The notes under the pieces: generated by a model | Databases searched by the model: none | Told to the model about the DNA's origin: nothing | What the model saw: the letters and a program-made list of their open reading frames with translations, nothing else | Part shown: positions 42,578 through 52,440 of the stretch, one piece after another | Numbering within the stretch: the first letter of the stretch is position 1 | How the letters are laid out: the number at the start of each line of letters is the position of its first letter | Made by a program: the position numbers and the translations under genes | DNA from: Aradus depressus | Lineage: Eukaryota; Arthropoda; Insecta; Hemiptera; Aradidae | Direction: 5' to 3' | Assembly (NCBI GenBank): GCA_963662175.1 | Contig: OY759223.1 | Span: 16,346,249 to 16,410,248, forward strand | DNA length: 64,000 nt

Positions 42578-42640
42578 TTCGGGCTCATGTCCACCAGAGA
42601 GACGAAAGAGCCCTCTGGTAGTAGGCGACATGACTAACTA
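42578..42640 (+). mobile_element. SINE-A short fragment
   Basis: 'gggctcatgtccaccagag' to 'tctggtagtaggcgacatga'. Confidence 0.7.
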
Positions 42641-42912
42641 ATTACTATGATGAGATTGAATAAAATAACGTACTAATATTTTAATAACCCGTAAGAAATA
42701 AAAGAAAATATGTGTCTTGTGTTTTTTACAATATTTTTCCATCCATATATATATATATATATCCATTTTTTTTTATCTTTTCCGTTATTTTTTCATCAGC
42801 TCTCAAATATTCCAAAGTCATAAAAAGTGACTACCTCATAAATATTTCCATTTAGGAAGTCAATTGTCAAGATATTGCGTCATAAAAAATAGCAAATGTC
42901 CTTCCATATAAA

Positions 42913-42952
<40 letters not shown>

Positions 42953-42958
42953 TTTCGT
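42641..42958. other. AT-rich with (AT)n microsatellites
   Basis: (TA)n at 42744-42761 and a ~48-bp AT run at 42902-42950. No gene. Confidence 0.6.
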
Positions 42959-43390
42959 CTTACCTTCACAGCTATACGAAGTATAGGGGAGGTTATATAA
43001 TCGGACAGAAATTATATACGGAATTTCAAGTTTTTCGCCTTCAAAAAATATTTTTAAAAAATCATCAGCAATTACTGGGAATTTCGAGTTGAGCCCCCTG
43101 ATCTCCCCCTCCCCTTCAGCTGATTCCGCTGAAAATTAATATTTGCCGTCCTGTGATAAGCCTCCCACCAATGCCTTTTTCTCTTTGGTCGATTTGACTG
43201 AAAATCAATAGGTGTCGTTCTTAGAGGGATCTGGGTACAAATATAAAATTTCGTATAATGTTCAAAAACACACAGAGAGACAATTGTTTTTCATATTTGG
43301 AATCTAGAGGTCAGGAAAAATAAATTCCGTTGAAAACTCAGCATCGAAGTTTTGGACCAATTACATAACTTCCCCTTTACCTGAAAAGTA
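42959..43390 (-). repeat. MR block bounded by both termini
   Basis: Starts 'agctatacgaagtatagggg' (plus polarity) and ends 'accaattacataacttcccc' (minus polarity) with submodules between. It shows that complete MR units can have inverted-looking termini. Confidence 0.7.
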
Positions 43391-43831
43391 TAAATAAAAG
43401 GACTTGAGGTATGTCCCGAGAGATTATGCTATTTTAACGGGACAAAAGCACACAAGAGGGACAAAAGGGAGTCTAATCCCAATTTCAGGGTGTGTCCCAT
43501 GGGACGACGAATAAGTAAACACGGCTTGTAAAACCCTGTTCTCAACGAATTATCCAAAAGGCTTCCTCTATAAAAAATTCATTCTCTTTGTTGGAAGATC
43601 TAAAGAAAAGTTGTCTCCAAGTTATGTCTGTGCTCTTCTGTTCTTTTGAACTTTGGAAGAAGTCTCTAGTTTATTGAATCCGTACATGCGAAAGTCTGGC
43701 AATTGAGATGGAATTCAGAAGTTTCTGTTTAATTCAACTGTTCATTTTCATCCAGAATAGTTGTTTAGTTTTAGAGGGAAAGCGAAAACTTAATCGATTA
43801 ATTCTTGCTGGAGGAGTACATTACCAATGAT
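43391..43831. other. Unassigned, MR end at right
   Basis: 43430-43510 has two 'gggacaaaag'-like repeats. 43770-43831 is an MR end ('agagggaaagcgaaaactta'), which is the target of the hAT element. Confidence 0.4.
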
Positions 43832-44707
43832 CAGAGTTGGACGTATTCGAATAAATTTTCATTCGGATAACGAATAAAAGATAATTTTTCATTTGTTATC
43901 TGCTACTTTAATAACCACAGATGATTGATTATCCGTTATCCGAAATAAGTTTGAATTATCCGTTATTTTTTTATTCGTTATTCGTCCCAAAAAAAAATTT
44001 TTTATTTGTAGTACACTTTTCCAGGTTGTTTCAAGATGGGAAGGGGGGGACAGTGCCATAATGCTATGTAGTAGTAGTATTTGGGTTTTTTGTTTGGCAC
44101 GCAACAGCCAGCCAGGGTCATAGCGCCAACCTAGCGTATTTTACAGTATCACTATATTGTAACGGCTCTTACCTTGTCTACTTAATATTTAATTATAATT
44201 ATTATACTAAATGGTTGAAATAAAAGAAATTAAAAGATAAGACGTACATTTGATATAAGATAATTTTTTATTTAAAAATTTTATTTTTATTTTTTTTGTA
44301 TTTTAAAAAAAGGTTAGTCACACAATTTACACACATACAATTTACCCCAATAAAAATAGGTTTGCATGCTGTATTGAGCTGATGACCGATGCCTCCGTGT
44401 TGAACCACTGATGAGATGGGATTGCTGGTAGACTGCACATTATTCCACATATCTCTCCACCTACACCCGCTCACATCTCACTCTGAACCACGACTCTCTG
44501 TTCTCCTCGTGGGATATCACTACGCAATTTTTTTATGCAATCCTTACGTCTAATTGGCCAAAATTAGCACTGCCTCTTTTTTTTTTTACTATAATTTTAT
44601 TTCCTTACAATATTATCTTTTTATCCTATTTTCACATTACTTCACTATTTTAATATTTACAATTAACCAAGCCCTATAATTAAATCTTATAAATTAATTA
44701 ACTTTTA

Positions 44708-44999
44708 GGTTAGGTTAGGTTAGGTTTTATGACTCATGCCCGGGCTTTAACTACGAGGTCATATCGCCTACTACCAGAGTGCTCTTTCGTCACTCTGGTG
44801 GACATGAGCCCGACTCTACTGTGGGAGTCCTAAATTTTGCCTACCCTAAATTTTTATTCATCTAGGGTAGGGGTCTTTAACGAGTACCTGACATTGTACA
44901 GGCTCGGGACCATCGCTTAACGTCCCATCCGAAGGACGGCGTGCTTAAGTTTATTTTACCTCCCAGATAAAATAAACTAAGGGCCTCGGTCGGGTTACC
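44708..44999 (-). mobile_element. SINE-A nested in hAT, TSD 12 bp, TTAGG-type tail
   Basis: Flanked by perfect 12-bp repeats 'aattaactttta' (44696-44707 and 45000-45011). The 3' tail is 'ggttaggttaggttagg' in plus orientation, that is, AACCT repeats on the SINE strand. The 5' end is truncated just inside the B box ('cctcggtcgggtta'). It is later than the hAT insertion. Confidence 0.93.
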
Positions 45000-45605
45000 A
45001 ATTAACTTTTATATATTATCAAATTGAGACAACCTTTACATAACCTCCCTCTCCATAGAGGTAGGCGTGGCATGTTTATATTATTGTACCTACACTAATT
45101 TTTTTCTTATTTAATTATGTACTGGTCCATGTGGACCATTACAATATATATATTTTTATTTATTTTATTTTATTTATTTTTTTTAAAGAAAATAATAAAA
45201 AACAAGAAAAATAGGTGGTCATATGCAGACATATGATTGGAGGCAGATCAGAGCGGACCGGAGAGACAACATGATGACGGACCGACTATCCCGGGGCCCA
45301 GCTAAGTGACTCTAGGAGAACGGCACATTCCCGCTGCGATCTGGGAGCAGTCACAGTGAGGTCTATGTAAGGAGGCTAAACACACAGCTATCACAGTATA
45401 GTTGAACTTTTTGAATTTTTACGACAGAGAGCTGCAAAGCATATCTTATAGTCCTATGTAATAACTGCCAAAGCGTGATAGGAAATAAATAATAAAATTA
45501 CACATAATGCTATGTCGTCACTATCGAATAATTAATTCAAGTAATAAATATTAATCTCGTTAGATAGCTGTTAGTTAAACTTGTATTTTATTTTTTCGTT
45601 TTTAG

Positions 45606-45796
45606 GTTCTGGAATAGACACCACTTTAATTTCTTTGGAAAAATACGCGACTATCAAAAAACTTTTCTTGAAATACAATACAGGCACCAGTGGAGCGACT
45701 TTTCTCTTTCGCGTCCATTACGGATGCCCCCCAAAAAATAGATTATCTGACGAAATGTTTGAAAAAAGGGTTGTTTTGAAGTCATGGTTAAAATAA
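45606..45796 (+). pseudogene. hAT transposase C-terminal (dimerisation) exon
   Basis: Preceded by an acceptor-like 'ttttttcgtttttag'. The peptide includes ATIKKLFLKYNTGTSG and KNRLSDEMFEKRVVLKSW, then TAA. The pattern 'F.KYNT..(S)SA..ERLFS....P.RNRLSD..FE....L' is the hATC dimerisation domain of hAT transposases; here the SSAPVERLFS core is degraded to TSGATFLFRV, so it would not function. No other exon is left in the element. Confidence 0.75.
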
Positions 45797-46064
45797 AAAA
45801 ATTTTAAATTTTGCTCAATTAATTTTCATTTCTTTCAAAATGACAATTTTATCCTTTGTATGAAATTTTTATCCGTCGAATGAATTTGTTATTAGAATGA
45901 TTATTTTATAAAGATAAAAAATAAGAATAACGTGAATTATTTGTTAACATCTTCGAATAACGGATGATGGATATCCGAACCTCATATATAAAAAAAATAA
46001 CGAATAACCTGATTTATCAGTTATCCGTTGTCTCAAATAATTTTTGGCCATCTCTGCCATTGAT

Positions 46065-46796
46065 ACGCCAACAACTTTTTGCTTCCTCAGGTATACGAAG
46101 TATAGAGGAAGTTATGTAATCGGTCAACAATTCGATAAGAAATTTTTAAGAGAATTTCATAATTTCTGACCTTCAGATTCCAAATTTGAAAAAAAAAAAT
46201 TCGGTCTGTTTGTATGTCTATGATTACGATAACTCCCAATAGAACGAATGTATGGACACCAAATTTTATATGAGGCCAAAACCGTCTACCAAAGAGGGAG
46301 ATTAGGGGTGATGTTTAACTCAAAAACTACCATCACTGCCATTGTAATGAGTGTATTGACATAAAATTTTATATGTGTATTCAAAACTCAATGAGGACGA
46401 CACTTAATAATTTTCAGCGGAATCAGAGGTTGTCGCAATTGAAAAGTCACATTAAAAGCCGATGTAAAGAATGTATCGATACAAAAATTATTATGAGGAT
46501 TTAGAAGCTCCTATGCAAGTCAACTGTTAAATATTACTGCAAACGGTCGACTGGTTTTTGGAGGGGGGGGGGGGGGCGAAAAGTTAATTGATTTATTCGG
46601 TCTTTTTTTCCCCAGCTAATTTCTGTCTGTCAGTGTGTGTGTATTTGGAAACGCGATAACTCCAGATAGAATAGATGTATCGACACGAAAGTTTCTATGT
46701 GTATTCAGAACCCTCTAAAGACGACATCTTTTAATTTTCCGCGAAATCGTGAAAGGGGGGCTTGACTCAAATACCCTAATAACTGCAATGTAATGT
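46065..46796 (+). repeat. Long MR block with at least three submodules
   Basis: 'gtatacgaagtatagaggaa', 'ttgtaatgagtgtattgaca' (46340), 'gatgtaaagaatgtatcgat' (46460), 'gcaaacggtcgactggtttt', and a restart with 'taattttccgcgaaatcgtg'. Submodule spacing is about 120-150 bp. Poly-G at 46562-46576. Confidence 0.8.
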
Positions 46797-47053
46797 GCTT
46801 GCTTACTGAACTCAAGATTCGAGACCGGCCGTGATTTATACGTTTTTATTTGGGAGGTGAAAAAACCTAGAGCATGTCGTCCTTCGGATAGAATGTACGA
46901 TGTCAGGAAGATCCCTATCCTAGGTGAATAAACTTAGATAGGCAACATTTAGTACACCCACAGTAGAATAGGGCTCAAGTCCACCAGAATGGCGAAAAAG
47001 TCTGGTAGTAGGCTATCTCGTAGTTAAAGCCCGGGCATGAGTCAAAATAACTA
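46797..47053 (+). mobile_element. SINE-A copy, diverged
   Basis: Part of the head remains ('gcttgcttactgaactcaag'), the B box is mutated, and the body has several deletions; it ends 'gggcatgagtcaaaataact'. Confidence 0.8.
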
Positions 47054-47067
47054 ATCATTTGCCTTAT

Positions 47068-47398
47068 AAAAATAAAGAAAACGTATGTTTTTTAAATAAT
47101 ATTGTCTATTTCACAAATAATATATAATATGGGAGTACTTTCGGTATTGCTACCATCTTCAGCCACGACTTAACAAATACTGTATTTGTTAAGTCGTGGC
47201 TGAAGATGGTAACAATACCGAAAGTACTCCCATATTATATATTATTTGTGAAATAGACAATATTTTTTAAAAAACATACGTTTTCTTTATTTTTTAAAAC
47301 ATAAAAAATGACATTTCGTCCCAAATTGGGATCTTAAAAATAAAAAATTTAAATTAGTATGTGTTGATTAAATGCATATCTCTGCAAAAATGTTAAAT
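47068..47398. mobile_element. Fold-back element C with hammerhead-like cores, 14-bp TSD
   Basis: Perfect 14-bp direct repeats 'atcatttgccttat' flank it (47054-47067 and 47399-47412). The first ~225 bp are an almost perfect palindrome centred at about 47181, followed by ~105 bp of non-palindromic AT-rich tail. Each arm holds a CTGAAGA..GAAAGTACT core (plus 47195-47233, minus 47131-47166). Asymmetry plus a variable-length TSD points to retrotransposition rather than cut-and-paste. Confidence 0.88.
47195..47233 (+). ncRNA. Hammerhead-like ribozyme, family C
   Basis: Stem I TGG (47197-47199) pairs with CCA (47230-47232). Core CTGAAGA (47200-47206), extra T, stem II GGTA/TACC (47208-47211 and 47216-47219) with loop ACAA, GAA (47220-47222), palindromic stem III AGTACT (47223-47228), H17 = C47229. 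All elements of a type I hammerhead are present, apart from the extra T and a stem III without a loop. Confidence 0.72.
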
Positions 47399-47740
47399 AT
47401 CATTTGCCTTATGGTTTTTTAAAACGTTTTATTGAAGCGATAATAAAATAATCTTGACAACAAGAGAGTAGGGTAAGATAATTTGTAACTTCTAGAATAA
47501 ACTTAACAATTTCAAAATACAAAGATTACAAGACTTAACAATATTTAAAATTAACGGAAATTTTCAGAATAAAATTCAATTAAGTTTGACGAACAACAAT
47601 CATAAGTTTGCAACAAAAATATTTACCTTGTGAAGTTAAAACTTCGTTTGCGATAATCAAATTAACAGGACAGCATTACCTGTTTCTAGGCTAAAATACT
47701 TTAAGTGCAGAATTAAGTAGAATATTTAATAGATTGACAC
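47399..47740. other. Unassigned AT-rich sequence
   Basis: No gene; a weak donor-like 'cacaaggtaaat' on the minus strand at about 47632 has no supporting exon. Confidence 0.3.
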
Positions 47741-48016
47741 TAGAGGGTGCTGGTAGTTGAGCTCAAGATGGAGGGTTCGGAGCCCGGGCAAGGCCCTTAG
47801 GAAGTACGCCGTCCTTCGGATGGGACGTTAAGCGATGGTCCCGAGCGTGTACGATGTAGGTACCCATACCCTAGGGAGTGAATTAATTTAGGGTAGACAA
47901 AATTTAGGACTCTCATAGAAGAGTCGGGCTCATGTCGACCAGAGTGACGAAAGAGTGCTCTGGCAACAGGCGATATGACCTAGTAGTTAAAGCCCGGGCA
48001 TGAGTCATAATAACTA
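47741..48016 (+). mobile_element. SINE-A copy, head shortened
   Basis: 'gggtgctggtagttgagctc' (A box joined to anticodon arm by a ~25-nt deletion), then 'ggttcggagcccgggc' (altered B box), full body, end 'gggcatgagtcataataact'. Confidence 0.83.
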
Positions 48017-48849
48017 TCTAAAAACTCAGGATGACACCTATGAATCTTCCGCTGGATCGACAGAACGGCTTAACTGAAAAACCCTATTAATTGGCTATAT
48101 AATGAATGTATCGTCAGTGGCACATCGATCCCGTACAGTGTGGAATCTAATGAAACACTGACTCCACACTGTACGCGTATGTTCCACAGTTGATGTCGCA
48201 GGTGCGTTGAAACCCGGTTCTGGTTAAAAATAAAACAGTGGGAAGACTATGAGCATTCACATTCATTCTATTAAGAGTTATTAGAATTTTGAACTTATGG
48301 CCTTCTTTGTCCTCTAACTTGTATTCATTCACCACCAAATAATTTTCATTCATTTGGTCGGAAAACGTGAAATTCTGATGAAAACGAGAAATCGAATTTC
48401 TGACGGATTACACATAACTTTCCCTATATTACGTACAGCTAAATTTATAAAAGACAACAGCTTTACAGAGAGAGAAAACTTTTCGAGGTTATTTTTTTTT
48501 AGGTGGGTGACATGAAAAAAGGTGAGAGGAAAAGGGAAGGTAAAGTCACCATGCCCGGGCTTTTTTTTTTTTTCTTTTTTACTAGCTACAACCCTTGGGA
48601 AGGCAGGCTTTGTGAAAAATATCCAAGATCCCTTGTGTGTGGGTGAGGCAATATCCATGAAACTCACCAAGTTCTGACAAAGTCAGGCACACCCAGTCCC
48701 TTACCAAGATGTCCTGTCCCTTAGATACCCTGCAGCGGAACTGAGTGCTTATTCAATGGGGTATATATAATGTATATATATATTTTCCCGAGAAATTGGT
48801 AAAAAATAATAGGCTCTGTCCCTGTGGGATTTTGAATTTAAATATAAAA
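48017..48849. repeat. MR fragments and unassigned sequence
   Basis: 48020-48120 and 48355-48440 are MR. 48133-48175 contains a 13-bp inverted pair 'cgtacagtgtgga'. 48440-48780 is unassigned with a T-rich run (48561-48580). 48810-48850 is MR ('ggattttgaatttaaatat'). Confidence 0.5.
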
Positions 48850-49060
48850 TTTCTTCCAGAGGTGTCTTCTTTTTTCTTTTTTCTGTCAATATTTCGGGAC
48901 ACTTACACGTCCCTTCTTTTGGTCACCAACCATTTGGTTCATAGTGACCAGAAGAAGGGACGTGTTAGTGTCCTGAAATATTGTCAGAAAAAAGAAGACA
49001 CCTCTGGAAGAAATGCCGGAAAAAACCAACAATTCAATGTCCTAGAGAAGTTTAAGAACA
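48850..49060. mobile_element. Fold-back element D, degenerate hammerhead-like cores
   Basis: Arms 'atttcttccagaggtgtctt' and its complement at 48996-49015, with inner arms 'gggacacttacacgtccctt'. The positions equivalent to CTGANGA are CCAGAAGA/CAAAAGA, so the catalytic core is lost, but stem II (GGGAC..GTCCC) and GAAATATT remain. Candidate 9-bp TSD 'aaaatttct' (48846-48854 and 49062-49070). Confidence 0.65.
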
Positions 49061-49528
49061 CAAAATTTCTGCCCCTTTACATCATTTCCCATAGATTTTT
49101 AGATCTCATTTTCAGTATAGACTTCATACAACTGGGGAAGTATGAAATTCATAAAAACGTTGTATACTGAAAAAGAAAAAAAATTTCTCTAAAGTGGGAT
49201 GTATTGATGATATCGTAGAAATGGCAAAACTGGGTAGCTTGTCCACAGGTGCTTGTAAAATGCATTCCTTGTACGCTTTCATTTACCTAATTGGCATTGC
49301 ACTTTATTGTTAACAGGATCACTAAATTATATTAATTGTTTATTAGTTTTCCTAACGTTGACTGGATGACATTTTAATTGAATGTTGTAATAGAGATGAA
49401 CGTCTCATGTGGCCCCGACACTTGCTGATTGACAGTCTCTAAATACCCACCCCCTCATACATATGTGAATACATTTCACAGATTTGGTTTTACACGTATT
49501 TAGAGAACAATTTAAAGAGAAATCTCAC
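49061..49528. other. Unassigned
   Basis: No gene or repeat recognised. Confidence 0.3.
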
Positions 49529-49540
49529 ATTATTCTGTAT

Positions 49541-50016
49541 TGTAGGAATATTGAGGGTCAGTCAAAGATGGAAGAAAACACTATTCAAATGCAAACGTTT
49601 CGATATATTTTATATCATCATCAGAGCCTACAAACATGGGGGGGAAATCAAGATTAGAATCACAAATAAACATTACTGAACGTTGAAACTGACTCACTAT
49701 GAATACATTACTAAACATAAACATAATAATCATGGAAATAGACAAATAGGTGGAACATAATAAAGAGTAAAAATTAAACTGACTTACTATGAATAAGCAG
49801 GGTTGGGGAGAAGGCATGTACACTGAATGGAGTCTTACATTGCAATGAAATGGTACAATAATACTAGGGTTTGATCTAAATACCCCCCATGTTTGTAGGC
49901 CCTGATGATGATATAAAATATATCGAAACGTTGGCATTTGAATAGTGTTTTCTTCCATCTTTGACTGACTCTCAAATATGCCTACAATTAGAATATACAG
50001 TCGCTAATCAACATCT
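49541..50016. mobile_element. Fold-back element E with hammerhead-like cores, 12-bp TSD
   Basis: Perfect 12-bp repeats 'attattctgtat' flank it (49529-49540 and 50017-50028). Arms of ~100 bp (49541-49642 and 49882-49989) enclose a ~240-bp spacer that itself contains a near-repeat 'actgactcactatgaat'/'actgacttactatgaat'. A ~27-nt non-palindromic tail ends the element. Confidence 0.88.
49897..49937 (+). ncRNA. Hammerhead-like ribozyme, family E
   Basis: Stem I GCC (49899-49901) with GGC (49933-49935). Core CTGATGA (49902-49908), extra T, stem II GATATA/TATATC (6 bp, loop AAA), GAA (49925-49927), palindromic stem III ACGT (49928-49931), H17 = T49932. The left arm (minus strand, about 49590-49632) has one change on each side of stem I. 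Confidence 0.72.
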
Positions 50017-50028
50017 ATTATTCTGTAT

Positions 50029-50626
50029 GTTTCAGATCTGTGTTATACGCTATTGTGATGCCCCGGGGTAAACTAGGTCATGTCGTCTATCGCTATGCGC
50101 AGCAGGATATGAGAAGGGGAGCACGACAAAAATACCTCAATATCTGCCGAAGTATTGAATCTATCGACACAAAATTTAGTCTTGAAGATTCAGAAGCCGC
50201 TATGCAAGTCAAATATTGAGTCTCTGAGCCATCAGCCAGGACACTTCTCCAAGATGTGGCTGACCGGGGCTCCTATCCCGTTGAAGAGGTGGACCGAATC
50301 AAGCCAAGACGAAGCCTCCTTCCTACCTATCCGATCTACTTCATCCATATCACTTCTCGAGCTATACAGAGCATAGAGGATGTTATGTATTCAGTCAAAA
50401 ATTCGAAGTAGAGTTTTCAGCTGAATTTCGTGTTTTCTGATCCCGTTTCCACAACAGTACAAAATAAAAAAATGTCTCTATGTATGAATCATTGAAAACG
50501 ATAACTACTGATAGGATGAAATTACATCAATTAATTTTCAGCCGAATCAGCTAAAGAGAAGCGGGGAGTACTAATACAATTGGACAAAAACTTAGTTAAT
50601 TAATTCGCGTTAGGAATGTACTTTAG
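50029..50626 (+). repeat. MR block with an unexplained 140-bp GC-richer insert
   Basis: MR phrases at 50135-50210 and 50345-50620. Between them 50212-50350 is GC-richer and open on both strands (minus frame with MDEVDRIGRKEASSWLDS) but not recognised and without splice sites. Confidence 0.55.
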
Positions 50627-51172
50627 GGTGGAACGAAAAAATCACCTTTTGATTTTTAATTTGGAATAGCGCGGAAAAGTTGCCTTTTAGTGTAGATAAG
50701 ACGAATAAAAAATATGAAAAATATTGTAGTACGTCTTGAGGTGCCGCAAGGACCAGTTTAATGTGGCAATGAAGTAGAAACAAACATTTTGCAGCTGTAA
50801 CATTTGTAATCATTAAGGATACAGGAGTAAGAAATACAAAGTTTGACATTACAAAATATTTTTTTTTTTTTATTATATTTTATAATTAATAATTTTTTCC
50901 AATTCTAATGCTTATATATGTATTTAAAACCATCTTTTGTAACATTATATGTACGAGAAATTCATAAAAAATAATTTATCAAAGTTTAAAATTTTTCATT
51001 TTTTTCAATTTTTTTACAAACATTAAGCTCTTTGCGGCACCTCAAGATGTTGTAGTTTTGCAACCAATTTTTTTAAAATTCGTTTTGAACATAAAAGGCA
51101 ACTTTTCTCCACTATTATCAAACTAATAACTAAAAAAAATTTTAAAAGGCCATTTTCGTTCCACCCTAATGT
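50627..51172. mobile_element. Fold-back DNA transposon, TTAGGGTGGAACGAAAA ends
   Basis: The left end TTAGGGTGGAACGAAAAAAT and the reversed right end TTAGGGTGGAACGAAAATGG match; inner inverted segments 'cttgaggtgccgcaa' and 'ttgcggcacctcaag' also pair. It splits an MR terminus, with 'tgtac' on both sides as a possible 5-bp duplication. No transposase. Confidence 0.75.
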
Positions 51173-51880
51173 ACATTCACCGACAAATCTTTTTTTTTTC
51201 CTTCGGAAGAAAAAAAAAAGAGTGAATCATTGGATCAGATAACTTTTTTGTCTACAGGGGATGTGGATAAGGACATTCTTAGCACCCCTAAGGACAAATA
51301 AATCCTGTAACACGACACCAGACAGATAAGAAACTTTGAGAACCCAGCAAGGGCATTTGTTAAAAGAGAAAAGTGTGTTGTTTGAGGGGGTGACACCCCC
51401 CCACCCCTCATCTAATGAAGACAATTGCTAAACTTTTCTCTCAGCCCCACCCCCCTCCCCCTCCCCCGAGATTAGCATTTCAGAAAACTGGAGGGGACGG
51501 CGTTAGTTAATTACGTGTTTTACAATCTGTTTTAACTGACTACCCGATTTATTCATTAAATTTCCAACTCGAGTTTCTTTCTTCATTCTGTCGACCACTT
51601 CTTTGAAAACTTCACCATTCAAATTCATGAATGAATAAAATGTGTAGAAACGACAGTGAATAAATAAGGAATAGAAAAATTTACTGGTGAATAACCGTGG
51701 TTAATGTTATCAACCGCTTATTGTGATCAAAATGGCTTGGAACGGGCGTATATCTATGTCAAGATCGTAACGGGGAATTATTTTTAGCTTGTTGTTCTCA
51801 AAAATGACAAAAAACCAGCTATTGCTGTTGTGATCATCTCGGACCTAGTTCTTTGTTTCATTTTCTGAGTAGCGAAAAGA
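51173..51880. other. MR end and unassigned sequence
   Basis: 51173-51190 resumes the MR end. 51280-51390 is distantly similar to 57990-58085 ('gacaaataaatcctg'). The remainder is unassigned. Confidence 0.4.
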
Positions 51881-52066
51881 TTGGAGCTAAAGTATATACC
51901 CGCTTCTCCCACCAACAGCAGTCAGAGCTTTGTGTTTTTTTTTGTCTTACAATCGTTAAGTCAAAACTCAAATTGTTTTGTGAAATTAAAGTGTTTTGAA
52001 GTTAAATAAACGAACAAAAATGTCGAAACGTTGTCATCTCAACTCTTCAGAGAAATTAAACATTTA
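51881..52066 (+). promoter_or_regulatory. Promoter-like region with short ORF, speculative
   Basis: TATATA at about 51893 lies ~35 bp before 'agcagtcagagc', a TCAGT-like arthropod initiator. About 90 nt later an ATG opens MSKRCHLNSSEKLNI then a stop. The peptide resembles the first residues of pogo/jerky-type transposases, so this could be the 5' end of a truncated DNA transposon. Confidence 0.25.
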
Positions 52067-52440
52067 GTAGTTTGTTTCCCATGCTCAAACCCAGCTAATA
52101 GTGGTTTAACAATTTAGTTTTTCAAAATTTTCTTAGCTGATCGAACTTTCGCCTTTGGTTTATAGAAATCCAATTTATACATTAAAATCAGTAATTTAAG
52201 TATCGTTCTATAAGATAGGCGATCTGGCATCCATTTAGTATTTTATTTTAGTAACAATCATTTATACAGTTTGAGAAAAACTCGTATTTGAAATAAAGTA
52301 AAGAACAATTATATTTTTAATAACAACGCGAACGATTAGTAATACTACAGTACATACTTATTAGTTTTGTTTCTTAAGATTTATCATAATATGATATGTA
52401 ATTTTATATCAAAATTCAAACTCCCGTAGAGAGTAACTAT
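52067..52440. other. Unassigned AT-rich sequence
   Basis: Nothing recognised. Confidence 0.3.

Larger units (their letters stand above)
43832..46056 (+). mobile_element. hAT element with inverted ends and 8-bp TSD
   Basis: The left end begins CAGAGTTGGACG, the right end reversed CAGAGATGGCCA, both hAT-type. Flanks ccaatgat (43824-43831) and ccattgat (46057-46064) are an 8-bp duplication with one mismatch, splitting an MR unit whose two halves are in register. Subterminal regions are rich in 'ttatccg'/'cggataa' motifs on both sides, candidate transposase-binding sites. Internally it keeps only the last transposase exon (45606-45796), and a SINE-A has inserted (44708-44999), so it is a decayed, non-functional copy. 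Length 2.2 kb. Confidence 0.85.

Noticed and set aside
42959..43010. 'tatacgaagtata' in MR termini resembles a loxP arm
   Set aside because: Only one arm-like palindrome of 13 bp occurs, with no 8-bp spacer and second arm. It varies among MR copies. Chance similarity.
44704..44724. Interstitial telomere (TTAGG)n
   Set aside because: Only three to four units, and they lie between a SINE 3' end and its target-site duplication. They are treated as a SINE tail.
47600..47720. Second host exon suggested by a donor-like 'caag|gtaaat' on the minus strand
   Set aside because: No open frame with a matching acceptor and no protein resemblance.
50212..50350. Possible host exon (minus-strand frame with MDEVDRIGRKEASS)
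   Set aside because: No acceptor or donor at the block edges, stop close by, and it is bounded by MR sequence on both sides.
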